DNA of 64,000 bases from assembly GCF_041146795.1 (NCBI RefSeq), contig NC_135174.1, forward strand, positions 6,325,878-6,389,877, in the 5' to 3' direction. A program made the position numbers and the translations under genes. Below the pieces are notes generated by a model. It was not told the DNA's origin. It ran no database searches and saw only the letters and a program-made list of their open reading frames with translations. The stretch is from Maylandia zebra (taxonomy: Eukaryota > Chordata > Actinopteri > Cichliformes > Cichlidae). Each line of letters opens with the position of its first letter. Positions within the stretch are counted from its first letter, which is position 1. Positions 12,530 to 25,100 of the stretch are shown piece after piece.

Positions 12530-13974
12530 TCTCGTCATTTGCGCAAACTGTGATCACTCAGTCCTCTGTCATTTCACATATGGCTGCTTCTAGGAGAGCG
12601 TTACGTCTTTGTGCTTTGAAAGGACGCTCCGTGGTTATCCAGGAACAAGCTCTTATTGACTGCACACATTGGCCTGAATCTGGACTGAAGACTCTCTCTG
12701 GCTTTCGTGCAGATGCCGCCAACACATTCAAACAGTTTCTATCTTTCAGGGCGAAGCATCTGCGTTCCAGGTGAGGTTATGCTCACTCTAACCTCACACT
12801 CCTCATCTGACTTCTCTAGAAAGGGGAGTGTCAAGACATTTATGTGATTATGAGGTACTGTAGTGGGTTAAAGCTGGCAAGAATCAGCAGGCTCTGAATT
12901 TTAAAGCAGCAGCACGTCCCATTGAGTTATTTTTAAAAGCTGCACATAGTTTTTCATAACCTTTCATACTTGGAAGGTGGGTGCAGTCCTTTAACTTGCC
13001 TAACTAAATATCTGAAATATGCAAAAGTAAATGTCTTCCTTGTTTTCCGGTTGTTTATCAGAACCTCACCCTGCGATCCCAGTCATGATGTTGTCGTATA
13101 ATCATCCATGATGGCCTGCAATTAGACTGATGTAAATATACCGTGCACAGCTTTGCGATTAACTTTATACTTTGTCCTCAATCACAAGCTGACTTCCTAA
13201 ATTGGCTCTCACTCATTAAACCTTTGGTATTAGAGGCTGGAGAAGACTCTGCGTTCTGAATCTGAGCTGTCGGTGCGACTCCTGAGGGAGGTTTAAAGTG
13301 CAGATTATGGTTTAGCACTGACTCATTTATGACATTCAGTTGAATCATACCCACATTTGGCCACAAGCCTCTATAGAAGTCATGCATTTGGTAGAGTTGC
13401 ATGTTCGTGTTCTTATTGCATCTCAACATGTTTTTGCAGAGCCTGGAATGCAAATGAATGGCTGAAGACTGCTGGTGGCACAACTGTGATTTCTCCAAGC
13501 TTCAGTGATTTAGGATAGAGGAAATACAATTAGAGCCAGACTGGAGCTGATTGGATAGTTGTTTTATCACGTTTGGCTGATGTTATCTGACTTGAAAGCT
13601 TATAACTTGAGCCCTGTGCTTTGGCGGGGCCTGCCCTGTAGTGCTCTGTTTGTCCCATAGTCATGCCTTGCAGGTTCCTGGGAGCACCTGGCAAGTCCTC
13701 CCTGAGCATTTAATAGCTGGAAGTTGCAGTCTTAGATCTCTCCATTGACTCAGCGTTATGCTATTTGCTTCATGGGCTTTACTTCAGCTTTTACAGTTTA
13801 CACCACCAGACTCTTGATACATTTAATATTCAAACAGTCATCCAACTGCTAAAACCCTGATAACACTGGTAGAATTTGGACAGTGAAAAGTTAAAGGCCC
13901 CTTTTTCCTGAAAACTGTCACATTAATTCAGCCATCTAGAAGTTAAAATATACATATGAAAATGGGCATGTATA
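12530..13974. other. Intergenic DNA, nothing recognised
   Basis: Between sap30bp and the Tc1-like element. Open frames at 12550-12774 and 13178-13498 have no recognisable similarity and no supporting splice structure. Confidence 0.4.
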
Positions 13975-13976
13975 TA

Positions 13977-15214
13977 CAGTGGGGCAAAAAAGTATTTAGT
14001 TCCCCCACCTAAAATGATGACAGAGGTCAGTAATTTGCACCAGAGGTACACTTCAACTGTGAGAGACAGAATGTGAAAAAGAAATCCATGAATCCACATG
14101 GTAGGATTTGTAAAGAATTTATTGGTAAATTAGGGTGGAAAATAAGTATTTGGTCACCTCAAACAAGGAAAATCTCTGGCTCTCACAGACCTGTAACGTC
14201 CTCTGTAAGAAGCTTTTCTGTCCCCCACTCGTTACCTGTATGAATGGCACCTGTTTGAACTCATCATCTGTATAAAAGACACCTGTCCACAGCCTCAAAC
14301 AGTCAGACTCCAAACTCTGCCATGGCCAAGACCAAAGAGCTTTCGAAGGACACCAGGAAAAGTATTGTAGACCTGCACCAGACTGGGAAGAGTGAATCTA
14401 CAATAGGCAAGCAGCTTGGTGTGAAAAGCCAACTGTGGGAGCAATCATCAGAAAATGGAAGACATACAAGACCACTGATAATCTCCCTCGATCTGGGGCT
14501 CCACGCAAGATCTCATCCCGTGGGGTCAAAATGATCATGAGAACGGTGAGCAAAGATCCCAGAACCACACGGGGGGACCTGGTGAATGACCTGCAGAGAG
14601 CTGGGACCAAAGTAACAAAGGTCACCATCAGTAACACACTACAACGGCAGGGAATCAAATCCCGCAGTGCCAGACGTGTTCCGCTGCTGAAGCCAGTGCA
14701 TGTCCAGGTCCGTCTGAAGTTTGCCAGAGAGCACATGGATGATACAGCAGAGGATTGGGAGAATGTCATGTGGTCAGATGAAACCAAAGTAGAACTTTTT
14801 GGTATAAACTCAACTCGTCGTGTTTGGAGGAAGAAGAATACTGAGTTGCATCCCAAGAACACCATACCTACTGTGAAGCATGGGGGTGGAAACATCATGC
14901 TATGGGGCTGTTTTTCTGCCAAGGGGACAGGACGACTGATCCGTGTTAAGGACAGAATGAATGGGGCCATGTATCGTGAGATTTTGAGCCAAAGTATTGA
15001 GTTGTATTTTTGTTATTGACCAAATACTTATTTTTATTTTACTAATTTTACTAATTTACAAATCCTACCATGTGGATTCATGGATTTTTTTTTTTCACAT
15101 TCTGTCTCTCACAGTTGAAGTGTACCTCTGGTGCACATTACTGACCTCTGTCATCATTTTAAGTGGAGGAACTTGCACAATCGGTGGCTGACTAAATACT
15201 TTTTTGCCCCACTG
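13977..15214 (+). mobile_element. Tc1-like element, internally deleted, flanked by TA
   Basis: The ends are exact inverted CAGTGGGGCAAAAAAGTA tips, each flanked by TA (13975-13976 and 15215-15216), the Tc1/mariner target duplication. Long inverted repeats of about 190 bp follow, each with an inner copy of the AAATAAGTATTTGGTCA motif. The transposase starts at ATG 14322 (MAKTKELSKDTRKSIVDLHQ); one base is lost near 14420 (expected [11 protein letters not shown]), shifting it into the frame that runs to 15019. The paired-type HTH region and first catalytic block ([12 protein letters not shown]) are present, but after MYREILSQS the frame runs directly into the right inverted repeat. The second Asp (QHDNDPKH-type) and final Glu blocks are therefore missing. 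Non-autonomous. Confidence 0.93.
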
Positions 15215-15216
15215 TA

Positions 15217-17420
15217 GCAGTATATTTGTTTTTATGTTTAGGTGTTTTTATAAACCTTCATACACAATTAAAACCTTAGTAAGGTTGATTATTCATTTCT
15301 ATTTTGTTTTTTCTTTTTAAACCTTTTCCCCTTGGGTTATAATTCAAAAGGAACAAGAGAGGGCACACTTTGGAGGTGAGCCCGCCAGACACACCCAATG
15401 TACAGCTTGTGCTGAGCAGGTTACAACTTTACCCCATTTATCCACTGTCATCACGATATGACTCAAAAATGTGTACACAAAAACCCTTATGTTAATACAT
15501 TTTAAAACTTGTGTTAATGTAGCTAAACCTGATTTAAAAAAAAACAAACCCTGAGCCACTATTTAATAAAACTCCATTTTTCCCCCTAACCCTAATTAAC
15601 AGCTAGCTACAAAGGAGTACACGGCTATAAAGTAAAAAAGTATTAATATTATTTTGAGAAAAAAAAAAGTCAAAATGTGAACATTACAGTTTATTTTCTT
15701 AATGTGGTCCTAATACTCCCTAATACTAGCTAAACCTAATTAAAACAAGTGTTACTTTTTCTGTTAGCATATAGCATTTTACCCCTAAAATGACAGAGTA
15801 GCTGTGTTTTTATTGAGGTAATTATTCACATAGTCTGCGTTACTACATGTCAACCTCATTAACACAGCTTTCTATTACAATGTAAAGGGTAGTTATTTGT
15901 GCTTTTATAGAGATATTTGACATGAGGAAATTTTTGTTGCTACACTTCAACGCACAGTTTTACCAAAGTTATTAATTGGTAGCATGATTGTTTTGTAGCA
16001 TACATGGTTGCAAAGCTGTGTGTGAAATGTGTGCGTAGTAGCAGATTTATTAGTGGGAAGAAGAAGAACGGGGAGACGCCATTATAAGTGGTGAATGAAC
16101 TCAGTGATCCAACAAGCGCAGTTTTTGTCATGTAAATTGGCAAAGAGTGGGCCAGTGACTCAGACTGAAACGTGGAGAGGGGAGCTGGGAAATGGGGACA
16201 TTCTTGTTGGGCTTCTTGTCTGAATCCAAAACTTTACCCCTTTCTTTCCAGCTGCCTGCGGTAGGGAGAAAACCAGCTCCATCAATTCTGCAGATGAGTC
16301 CAATTCACGACAGGAGCATCGTGTAAACAGTAAGTAATGTCTAAACTCATAATCAGCATGTCTGCATATGCAGGAACCAGCAGTGTATTTGTGGTCCTTG
16401 AACGGTTTATTATCAATTTTACCTTTAGTTCCCACTGAGGGTGAATCATGGTAACTGACTGGTATATGTATAACCATGTATGTACATGTATAATTAGCAC
16501 AAAGCTTCTTTCACATGATCCCTTGCTTGATTGTACAAACGATACAGCAGGTGTGCCACACCTTCCCCTTAACTCGTTCAACATCTGAAAGGGCTGTTTA
16601 GATTGGCATCTCTCCTTCAGCATTAGCCAAAATACAAAAAGTGTTGAATAAGAAGAGTTGTTTCTAACAAGTTTTGTTCCCCTGGAGAGTCAGCCATTGT
16701 CTCAAACCAGATCTGGTTGCTAGGAGTGTATGTCCCCATTCAGGCTGCTCATGTTGTGAAAGGGAAAAGAGATGTTTTCACATTTAAGTTTGAGTCCTTA
16801 AATCCCAGATCTGGTCCACGCGTTGGATAAGATGTGATGCGGAGACAGTAAGTGATTGTGAATAACCTTTAACACCTGATGTGTGGTCTGCTGGAGAGCA
16901 GAGGAAAAGGCTTTCCAGATAAATACACATAAAATTGCTCAATTGGACTCTGCCCCTTACTGGAATTTCTGCTACTTCCTTTTGCAAACTTCATGCAATG
17001 CAAGAAATTTATTAAAGAGCAAAAACTTAGACTGAAGCAAAGATTAAAGGGTTAGTTACAGTAAAAGGGCAGAGCGGGGGTTTACTGAGAACGTTTAACA
17101 ACAAAACAGTCCAATGATTAATGAGAATCCTGACATCTAAACAAAAAAGCCTGAGGGGCATGGGTTTTGAAGGAATGTAGGCAAGTAAAAGATAATAGTT
17201 GAAGTGTTTTAAAGTCCAAAACAGACATCTAATATGTGGGTTCTCATAGAACTCAACCGGAACACAAGCGAGCACACAGCAGCACAAGTGCTTTCCTGTG
17301 AAGATCACTCAACACTGCAGCAATATAGTGTTAAAATGGAAATGATTCTCACTCATAGGCAGGGCTGGATAAACATCACAAGGCCTGGTGGCAGGCGAAT
17401 TGCTTTTGGGCCGCCCCCTA
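15217..17420. other. Intergenic DNA, nothing recognised
   Basis: AT-rich sequence without persuasive coding or repeat structure. The antisense open frames at 16160-16623 lack similarity to any family I know. Confidence 0.4.
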
Positions 17421-17424
17421 CGCT

Positions 17425-17845
17425 ATAGAACCCGAGTGACTTTGAACGTGGCATAGCTGTTAGGTCAAAAAATGCCTTGTTGATGCCGGAGGTCAGTGGA
17501 GACATCTTGAAGTTGATATGAAAGTGAGAGTAACCAAAGGAACCAGCCAGATGGCCCCGCCCCTCCCTGAGCCTGGTTCTGCCAGATGTTTCTTCCTGTT
17601 AAAAGGGAGTTTTTCCTTCCCACTGTCGCCAAAGTGCTTGCTCATAGGGGGTCATATGATTGCTGGGTTTTTCTCTGTGTGTATTATTGTAGGCTCTACC
17701 TTACAATATAAAGTGCATTGAGGCGGCTGTTATTGTGATTTGGCGCTGTATAAATAAAATTGAATTTTGAACTCATCTCAAACTGGTTTCTTCAACATGA
17801 GAATGAGTTGTGTGCTTGGATGGCCTTCACAGCCATCAAGTCAAA
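17425..17845 (+). mobile_element. Tc1-like remnant split by another repeat
   Basis: 17430-17510 resembles an internal part of a common fish Tc1 element (GTGACTTTGAACGTGGCATA, then AATGCCTTGTTGATGCC). 17768-17845 resembles a later part of the same transposase DNA (CTCATCTCAAACTGGTTTCTT, then AACATGAGAATGAGTTG). Between them lies the separate dispersed repeat at 17545-17767, so the remnant was interrupted or rejoined around it. Confidence 0.7.
17545..17767 (+). repeat. Dispersed repeat, LINE-3'-end-like, copy 1
   Basis: Begins near GATGGCCCCGCCCCTCCCTG and ends near GCGCTGTATAAATAAAATTG with an ATTGAATTTTG tail. A second copy in the same orientation lies at 39781-39985 in an itgb4 intron. The A/T-rich end resembles LINE 3' ends in fish, but the family assignment is inference. 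Confidence 0.8.
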
Positions 17846-18397
17846 AGAAACACAATTTCAATTTGGGACTTTGGCCAACTGGTCCTGATGTTGCTAACCC
17901 AACCAATAATAAATATTAGGGGTGCAACGATACACAAAATTCATGGTTCGGTTCGGTTCGATACTTTGGTGTCACGATTCGATATTTTTTCGATACAAAA
18001 AAATGTTCATGCCTTTTTAATTTGTCATTTATTAAAATTATAAATATATATTTTAACTCAAAAGTACAGTTTTTAAATTTAATGTTGTTGAAACAACAAA
18101 ATAATAAAAATAAATCTATCTGATCGAGGAATCACTCATCTTTGGAAAAGAGAGTTTATTACAGAGAAATGGCTCTTTCCAAAATAAAAGCTATACTATC
18201 CGCTTCTTCTGGGCTATATTCTCAGCAGCATATTAAACATATCAGGTCCCCATAAGGAGAATCATGTGCTAACGGCTGTCTAAATGACTCGGGTAAAGTT
18301 TGTAGCATGCGTGCTTGTTGTTTTTGTCTGCTTCCACTTGTCTTTGCACTAGGATGATGTCGGAGTAAATGTGCAGTCATATTCATTGTGTTCCCAC

Positions 18398-18539
18398 TAG
18401 TGCTGTCAGCGTTAATCTTGTTAAAATGACGTTAACATCATAACGCGGCAAATCTCCGTTAACAAGTTACCGCGGATCGCCCCGTGCGTGGGGCTGGACG
18501 GCGCCAACACCTTAACAAGCTAACTGCGCTAACGCACTA
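18398..18539. mobile_element. Small hAT-like MITE nested in the larger hAT element
   Basis: A 142-bp segment starting TAGTGCTGTCAGCGTTAA and ending GCTAACGCACTA, with near-inverted termini, flanked by GTTCCCAC (18390-18397) and GTTCCCAT (18540-18547), an 8-bp duplication with one mismatch. The interior is rich in GTTAAC-type motifs. It inserted after the outer element. Confidence 0.75.
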
Positions 18540-18750
18540 GTTCCCATCAATTGAGCATTGCGTGGCACATCCATCACACTGTTTTACTTTTGTCCATGAC
18601 GCGCTTACCATCAGGGTCATGCTTCACATGAAAAACAAGATAGTTCCAAAGGCCAGATCTGAATGAGGGTGGGGGAGGTTCAATTTCGGGTAGCGTTGAG
18701 GCAGTTGCCATGTTGCAATGAGCTTAGCTTCTGTCTTGCTAGCTTGTGCT

Positions 18751-18818
18751 GCGCTCAGTGGATCTGCACTCGACAGTGCAGCCTAGGTGGAGTAGTCGAA
18801 CGCAGATCCACTGAGCGC
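18751..18818. repeat. Hairpin with 17-bp perfect arms
   Basis: GCGCTCAGTGGATCTGC at 18751-18767 is the exact reverse complement of 18802-18818, with a 34-nt loop. It lies inside the hAT element. Confidence 0.92.
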
Positions 18819-18963
18819 TCAACACAGACAGCATCGTCAGAAGAAAAGTTGATAAAATAAATAAATTTTTTTGTTTTGTTCGATACATATGCGTACCGAA
18901 CCGAAAGCACTGTATCGAACGGTTCAATATCGATACGAGTATTGTTGCACCCCTAATAAATAT

Positions 18964-19752
18964 ATGCTTCTTTTACTGACCATTGTCGTGCTGGGCAAAT
19001 GTCACTGCAGGAGTCCTGAGCTGCAAAATCCAAACATGAAAAAAATAAATAAAATTCAAAAGCGTGACCCCCTAAAAGAGAAAAGAAAAAAAGAAAACAG
19101 ATCAAACTGAAAATGTTCCCTTTTTTAAAAAAATGTTTTGTTTCGCACTTTAGAACCTCCATACATGAGTTTGAACAAAATGCGATGTCGTGCAGAGTTG
19201 GAACACGGAGCTCTTACGAGCTGCCCCATCAGGCATTAATATACTTCTTCTTGCTGTTCAGTTGGAAAGATGTTCCAACAAATTGTGAGAATGACACTTG
19301 AATATATTTAAACATTGAAACTGTGAAATTTTCTTTACCTTCAGTTTAAAATGTACCTACACCAAAAAAAGGAAACACAGTGAGGACTGTGAAGTGTGGC
19401 AATCAGTACATTAATATGAAATACTGGAAGATGTAAATACAAGAAGAAAATGTGCCCTGCAAGTATGAGTACACGGTTGTGTAAACACAAATCACAGAAC
19501 TGTTTCCCGTAGCCTGCAGGCAGAGCTGCTCTGTGTGCCACTCCCAAGAGCATGGGAGGAGGCTGCTGAAGGAGGGGACTGACTGCAGAGTGTCAAGCCC
19601 ACACAGGTGAACTCCCGCTGGGGTGGAATGCAACGGGCGGGAGGGGGGGCTGACGCACAGAGGTGTGGACCTTTTAACTTAACAGGGTGGGGAAGATGGA
19701 GGCGGCGGAAGGGAGTTAACTCTATCTGTTAGAACTACTCACCTGGATAGGA

Positions 19753-19754
<2 letters not shown>
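18964..19754. other. Intergenic DNA, nothing recognised
   Basis: No gene or clear repeat. GC content rises from about 19500 toward the itgb4 start. Confidence 0.4.

Positions 19755-19849
<95 letters not shown>
19755..19849. repeat. (GT)n microsatellite
   Basis: About 47 uninterrupted GT units. It lies roughly 2.3 kb before the itgb4 start codon, in the presumed upstream or 5'UTR region, and could form Z-DNA. The Cys-Val poly-dipeptide frames across it are artefacts. Confidence 0.98.
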
Positions 19850-19851
<2 letters not shown>

Positions 19852-22108
19852 CATGCAGGAGCAAAAGGAGGGATCAAGTCACAGCCCTCGCAGTATATTC
19901 AGTCAGCTGCTCTCACTGAGTCTCATATCTCTCCCACATACACTCTGAGACACACACACACTCACTCTTACTTGAGTGAGCGCAGTTTGAGGGCAAATAA
20001 GTCAATATTTGACCAGAGCGGACTGTACAGGAACAAAGAAACAGAAGAGAGTAGAAGCTGGAAGTGCGTCCGTTTCTGTTTGTAAGGGGAACTGTCAACT
20101 TGGTCACAAGGATTTGAAGTTTTTGGTTTTTTTTTTTCCTTTTTCTGCTAACAGGTGGATACAAAAACTCTTCACCAAACTCCTGGGTCAAACAAAGCAG
20201 AGAAAAAAAACGGGGAAATAGTTTTCTTATTTATTGCTGCACCTTTGGACCTGGACTGGGCGAGAACACAGTAACAGGTTTGTTTGATCAGTAATCTCTT
20301 TGTGTGCGGTTGTAAATTGCCTGATGGCTCCATTGTTTTCAGCGTCCTCTTTAAACGATAATCACAGAGCTTCGAGAAATCGACTGGCTACTCTACCTGT
20401 TGGTGTTTGCATGACTTTTGAGCGAAGTGTCTGGCTGTGAAACGTGCGTTATATAACTTTATATCAGGCCACATGGTTTTAGAATTGCATGCAAGACCGA
20501 TGACTGAGGTTTAAACAAAGTTGCTTTAAGTTTACTTGTTATTTTCTTTTTTCTTTGTGTGTGTTTGTGAATTTGGCTTCTCGTTCTGCATGATTGCTCA
20601 CATCAAAACCCAGACTGCAGTGTAGCACAGGTGAAGTGGATCAGCTATGGGGAGAGTAATCCTTCTTCTTTTGCTGCCTGTTGTGTTGCTGCTTGTGTTG
20701 TGCTGTTTGTGGTTTTATGGGAGGAATTTGCAGATAGCAGGGCGGGTTTCAGGTGTCACCCTTCAAACACGTTACAAAAGACCCTCCTGCCCTTTCACTG
20801 ATGATGTCAAGACGAGGTCGGACCCGCACCCAGCGGTGGTATGTTCACCTGGCGGGCATGTTGTTGTCTGTGCAGAAACAAGCCCAGCTTAATGCCCCGC
20901 AGACTCCTTCTGAGCAAAGAAAAAAACAAAAAACAGCACGAATGACTCTGCTCTGTTTTCTGTCCCCTCAAAGCTGTAATTTGTGTCAGTGTCAGTGTCA
21001 TAAATGCCTGCGTGCCTTTGATTTCGCCTGAGCGGGAGCAAAATGCAAAGTTGCACTTTTTTTAGCTCATATTCGACGACTCATGATTAAGTTTGGGGAT
21101 AAGAGCTGGTTTGTTCTGTGTTTCAGGCCCAGCTCTTTATTGCTCACGCACACACCTGCAGCCAGCTCAAGTTCACACCGAGTTGCCAGGTTGGCTTTCC
21201 CATGTGTTTTTCAGGCTGTGTTTTTAACTCGCACAGGTCATTCTCTCGCCCGAAGGAGAAATTCCTTTTCAGGGTTGTAAATCTTCGTGGCGCGAATCAC
21301 CTTCTTTTCTTCCTTTTTTTTCTGCGTGTGCACTCAAATCGCATATGCCCACTGCAGCAATTACAGAGACCTTTCATGCCACACAGCGCCCTTTGTTCAG
21401 TGCCATGTTCAGTGGAGTGTTTTTTGCAGCTTCCATCCAAGATTCCAGAATGAAATTATAAAGTGGTTTTGTTGTGAAGAGTCTGCACAGCGTGCTGCTG
21501 CGAATATTTCCAGGTCCCACCCTGCATCCGCCCTTTCATGTCAGGATTCGATCCATCACTCTGCTGCAAAGATAAAGTTTGCTGGGAACCTTTTTTTCTT
21601 TATTGATCTGTATCTGAGATTTCCACCTACACCGTTACAGTGGAGCTGTATTGAATGTGTGTAGTGCAAGATGTACGGTCCCCAGTATTGGCCACGATCG
21701 ACCTCAGAAGCAGCTTTTTCTTCTGCTGAAGTTTCTTCTAGAGAAGTCAGTTAACAGTTTGAATTAGAGATGACGATTTATTTATTGTAAATGGCTGTAC
21801 TAACATATTCTCTCTTTGCTAACACTCCTAAAAAGTGTCCAGTGTTTTAAAGAGTAGAAATCAGTGAATGTATTTTAATAGGGTCTAGTGTTTGTCTTTG
21901 GAAGCTGCTGTTTTCCCAAACTGAAGTGAAGGTAAGGGGAGCGTCTGGGCCTGGTCTCTCTGTCTGGCCCCGAGAGTGCAGGTGGTTCAAATTACACCAG
22001 AGGGAAGTAGATTCTCTGACCTTCTTTTTTTCTTTTCTTTCCCTAAAAGTGGATTTGAGAATTCTTCTACATTTGATTTTTTTCAAATTTGTTCTGTTTC
22101 TCTTGCAG
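19850..22108 (+). other. itgb4: itgb4 upstream region and presumed 5'UTR exon plus intron
   Basis: The first coding exon at 22109 starts with a good splice acceptor (TCTCTTGCAG), so at least one non-coding exon must lie upstream. Its position cannot be fixed; 19900-20280 is the most gene-like stretch. No clear TATA box or terminal exon was identified. Confidence 0.35.
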
Positions 22109-25100
22109 GAAGGAGATGGGGAGATGGACGTTACATCTCTCGGTAGGGATCGCGCTTGTAGCGGTCCTGTTGACCTGCTCCTATGCTGAAGGTGAGAAAG
22201 ACCAGATACATGTTACCTCAACTAGACACACATTTATTTATTGAGAACATTTATTGTGAAATATTTCTCAGTGCTGTTTGTTTGAAGCTACTGAGGTGTA
22301 GATTGACAGAACCTGTGCTATCTGCAAACTGTCTTGTGCTCATTTGCAGATTTTTCACCAGATTTGTACACTCATTTCATTATGTCGACTAAATTACAAA
22401 TTGATTACTGAAAGCTATAACTGGCGTATTTTTTTTTTTTTTACGAATGAAGAAGTTGGATTTGACCTTAATTTTATAAAAGCTCTATTAAACCTGCTGG
22501 TTTAGCCAACTTTTATGGAATACAGGACCAAAATGAGAGATTTGAAGATGTGCTTGGTGTCAGTTGAGCTGCTGTTCACAGGTTCGGTTCTCACTGCGTT
22601 TCCTCTCTGTGATTCCTTCTGAGAGCGTTTCATTTTCTTTCTGCTCCAACAGAGAACTACTGCTTTGCCTCCAGGGCCAGCTCCTGCTCAGAATGTCTGC
22701 AAGCCGGGGTCGGCTGCGCTTACTGCTCTGAAGAGGTGAGAGTAAAAAACTGCAGAAATACGAAAGAGCAGAAAGACGATTCATTCTCAATGTTCTCATT
22801 CTTAGCATTTTGAATTTCAGGTGACACTGTTGCCTTATGTGAAGTAGTGAAGTTTATCTATTAGGTTGTAGTCAACAACTAATACATAAACAATGACATT
22901 TTAATGACAGAAAAATTCCTGTTTTTCAACTATACACTAAAGAAGTGTCTGGTTTTTTTTTTTCTTGAAGTAAATTCACAGAACAAAGGATATTTTCTGT
23001 GAATTAATGAAAACTTTATGTTTTATAATTACAGGACAGTTTGGGCAATGAACTGCAAAAACCTTTTCTGTGATTTTACACATTTATCATGTAGTTTCAC
23101 TGGTCCGACCCACTTAAGTCTGTTGTGTATGTTCTGTATAATGAGTGTCACGTCCCTGGTCTATAGACTGAATGTATTCCCTTTCCAATCATCTTACCTA
23201 AGTGGTCAAATGAAGATTCTGCAGGAAAGCAGTCTTCACAAATCAATCTTCCTTCTCACTCAGACCTATAATGGCCCTCGCTGTGACCTGCATAAGAACA
23301 TAATTGTCCATGGCTGCCAGGCTGCAAGCATCATTACAGTTAAAAGCAGCCAGGAGATACTAAAGGTAAGTCCTGATCACTCTTCCACCAGTTTGGCCTC
23401 AGATTAATTGTTTTCAGTCAAAAGAATTTCTAGATTTCAACTTTCACATGTTCTTCTTCTTCTATCTCTCCTTCTGCGCAGAAAGAATCAATCAACGTCA
23501 ATCTTGAGAAGTCTCAGGTGTCACCACAGAGTACCATGATGACCTTCCTGCCAGGGGAGGAGAAAAACATGACGGTGCAGGTGTTTGCCCCAGAGAAAGG
23601 CCCTCTGGATCTTTATATTCTTATGGACTTTTCAAATTCCATGGAGGACGATTTGGACAACTTGAAAAAAATGGGGAATCAGTTGGGTGAGCATCCTTGC
23701 AAAGGCGATGTGTCCTGATGAGTGTCGATGTTATACTGACTGGGAATGTATTTCCTGTAGCTTTGCTGGTGGGGAAGCTGTCGAGTGACTACACTATTGG
23801 ATTTGGAGAGTTTGTGGACAAAGTGATAGAGCCCCAGACTGACATGAGGCCCATCAAGTAAGAAAAAATGAAGAAAGTTGAGCACAGTCTGTACGTGCAT
23901 TAACATAGTCAAAACATAATTTCCTCTTTGTCTTTTTTCCATCCTCTTTGTCAGACTTAAACAGCCATGGCCCAACAGCGACCCTCCGTTTGCTTTCAAA
24001 AATGTCATTAAATTGACAAGCGACGTAAGTGAATTCACCGAGAAACTTCAGAAGGAGAGAATTTCTGGCAACCTGGATGCCCCAGAGGGAGGCTTCGATG
24101 CCATATTGCAGGCTGCAGTGTGCGGGGTAAATAAAAATACTAAACCAGTGTTGCTACGCCTACATTTGTGTTAAATTCACAGGTCTAAGACTGTCACCGG
24201 GTCCGTTTTCTGCCGCTTGTCTGGGCCAGGTCGCAGGGGCAGCAGCTTAAGTAGAAAAGCCCAGTCCGTTGAACAATCACCTCCTCCAGCTCATCAACCG
24301 AAACACAGGCATTCCCAGGACAGCAGAGAGATGTAATCTCTCCACTGTGTGCTGGATCTACCCCAGGACCTACTCCTGTTCTACCTCTCCTGGTAGGAAA
24401 TGCCCAGAACACCTCAAACAGGAGGCATCTTTGTCAGATGCCCAACTAGCTCCTTTCTTCCTCAGGAAGAGGCAAAGCCACCTGTCAGAGAAAGCTAATT
24501 TCTACTGTTTGTATCCACAATTGTATTCTTCTAGTTACTTCCCAGGGCTTGTAATCACAGCTGAGGGTAGGTTCATAGACTGACAGCTTCACTTTGACTC
24601 TCTGCTCTCTTCACTACGACGGACCTGTACATCACATCACTGCAGATGTGATACAAGTTGGTCTGTCAATCCCTCTCTTTTCCCTCTCTCCTCGTTTGTG
24701 AGCAAGACCCTGAGATACTGAAACTCCTCCGCTTGGAGCAGCAACCTGGAGCGGGCACTTCACCCTCTTCCTGCTCAGAACTATAGCCTCAGACATGAAG
24801 GTGTTCATTCTCATTCCAGCTCAGCTCTCAACTGTTCCAGTGCTGGAGATCACCACCTGATGAAACTAAGAGAACCACATCACTGTGTCATTCACACTAC
24901 CTCTCAGTATTCTCACATATAACTATACTTTTGTGCCAGTTTATAATTTTTTGTAAACATATTTTTCCCAGCAGTTAAAAAAAGAAAAACAATGTCTACA
25001 ATGCTCCATTCCTCTATCATAATATGAACCAAAGTGTGACATAATGAAACGAACACTAGTTTTTCATGTACAAAAGGTTATTTAGGTCCTTCAGGCCATA

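Larger units (their letters stand above)
17917..18955. mobile_element. hAT-type non-autonomous element with 8-bp target duplication
   Basis: Terminal inverted repeats TAGGGGTGCAACGATAC (left) and GTATTGTTGCACCCCTA (right) are flanked by identical 8-bp direct repeats ATAAATAT at 17909-17916 and 18956-18963, the hAT signature. Both ends carry further inverted motifs around GGTTCGGTTCGATAC and CGATATT. The 1,039-bp interior has no transposase frame and contains a nested element (18398-18539) and a hairpin (18751-18818). Confidence 0.92.

Noticed and set aside
14398-14970. 190-codon antisense frame
   Set aside because: It is the reverse shadow of the Tc1 transposase.
19757-20085. Long Cys-Val repeat open frames
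   Set aside because: They are translations of the (GT)n microsatellite with no other support.
20647-20892. Frame starting MGRVILLLLLPVVLLLVLCCL, signal-peptide-like
   Set aside because: The hydrophobic start is followed by unrelated sequence and has no splice link to any domain. The real itgb4 signal peptide is at 22116.
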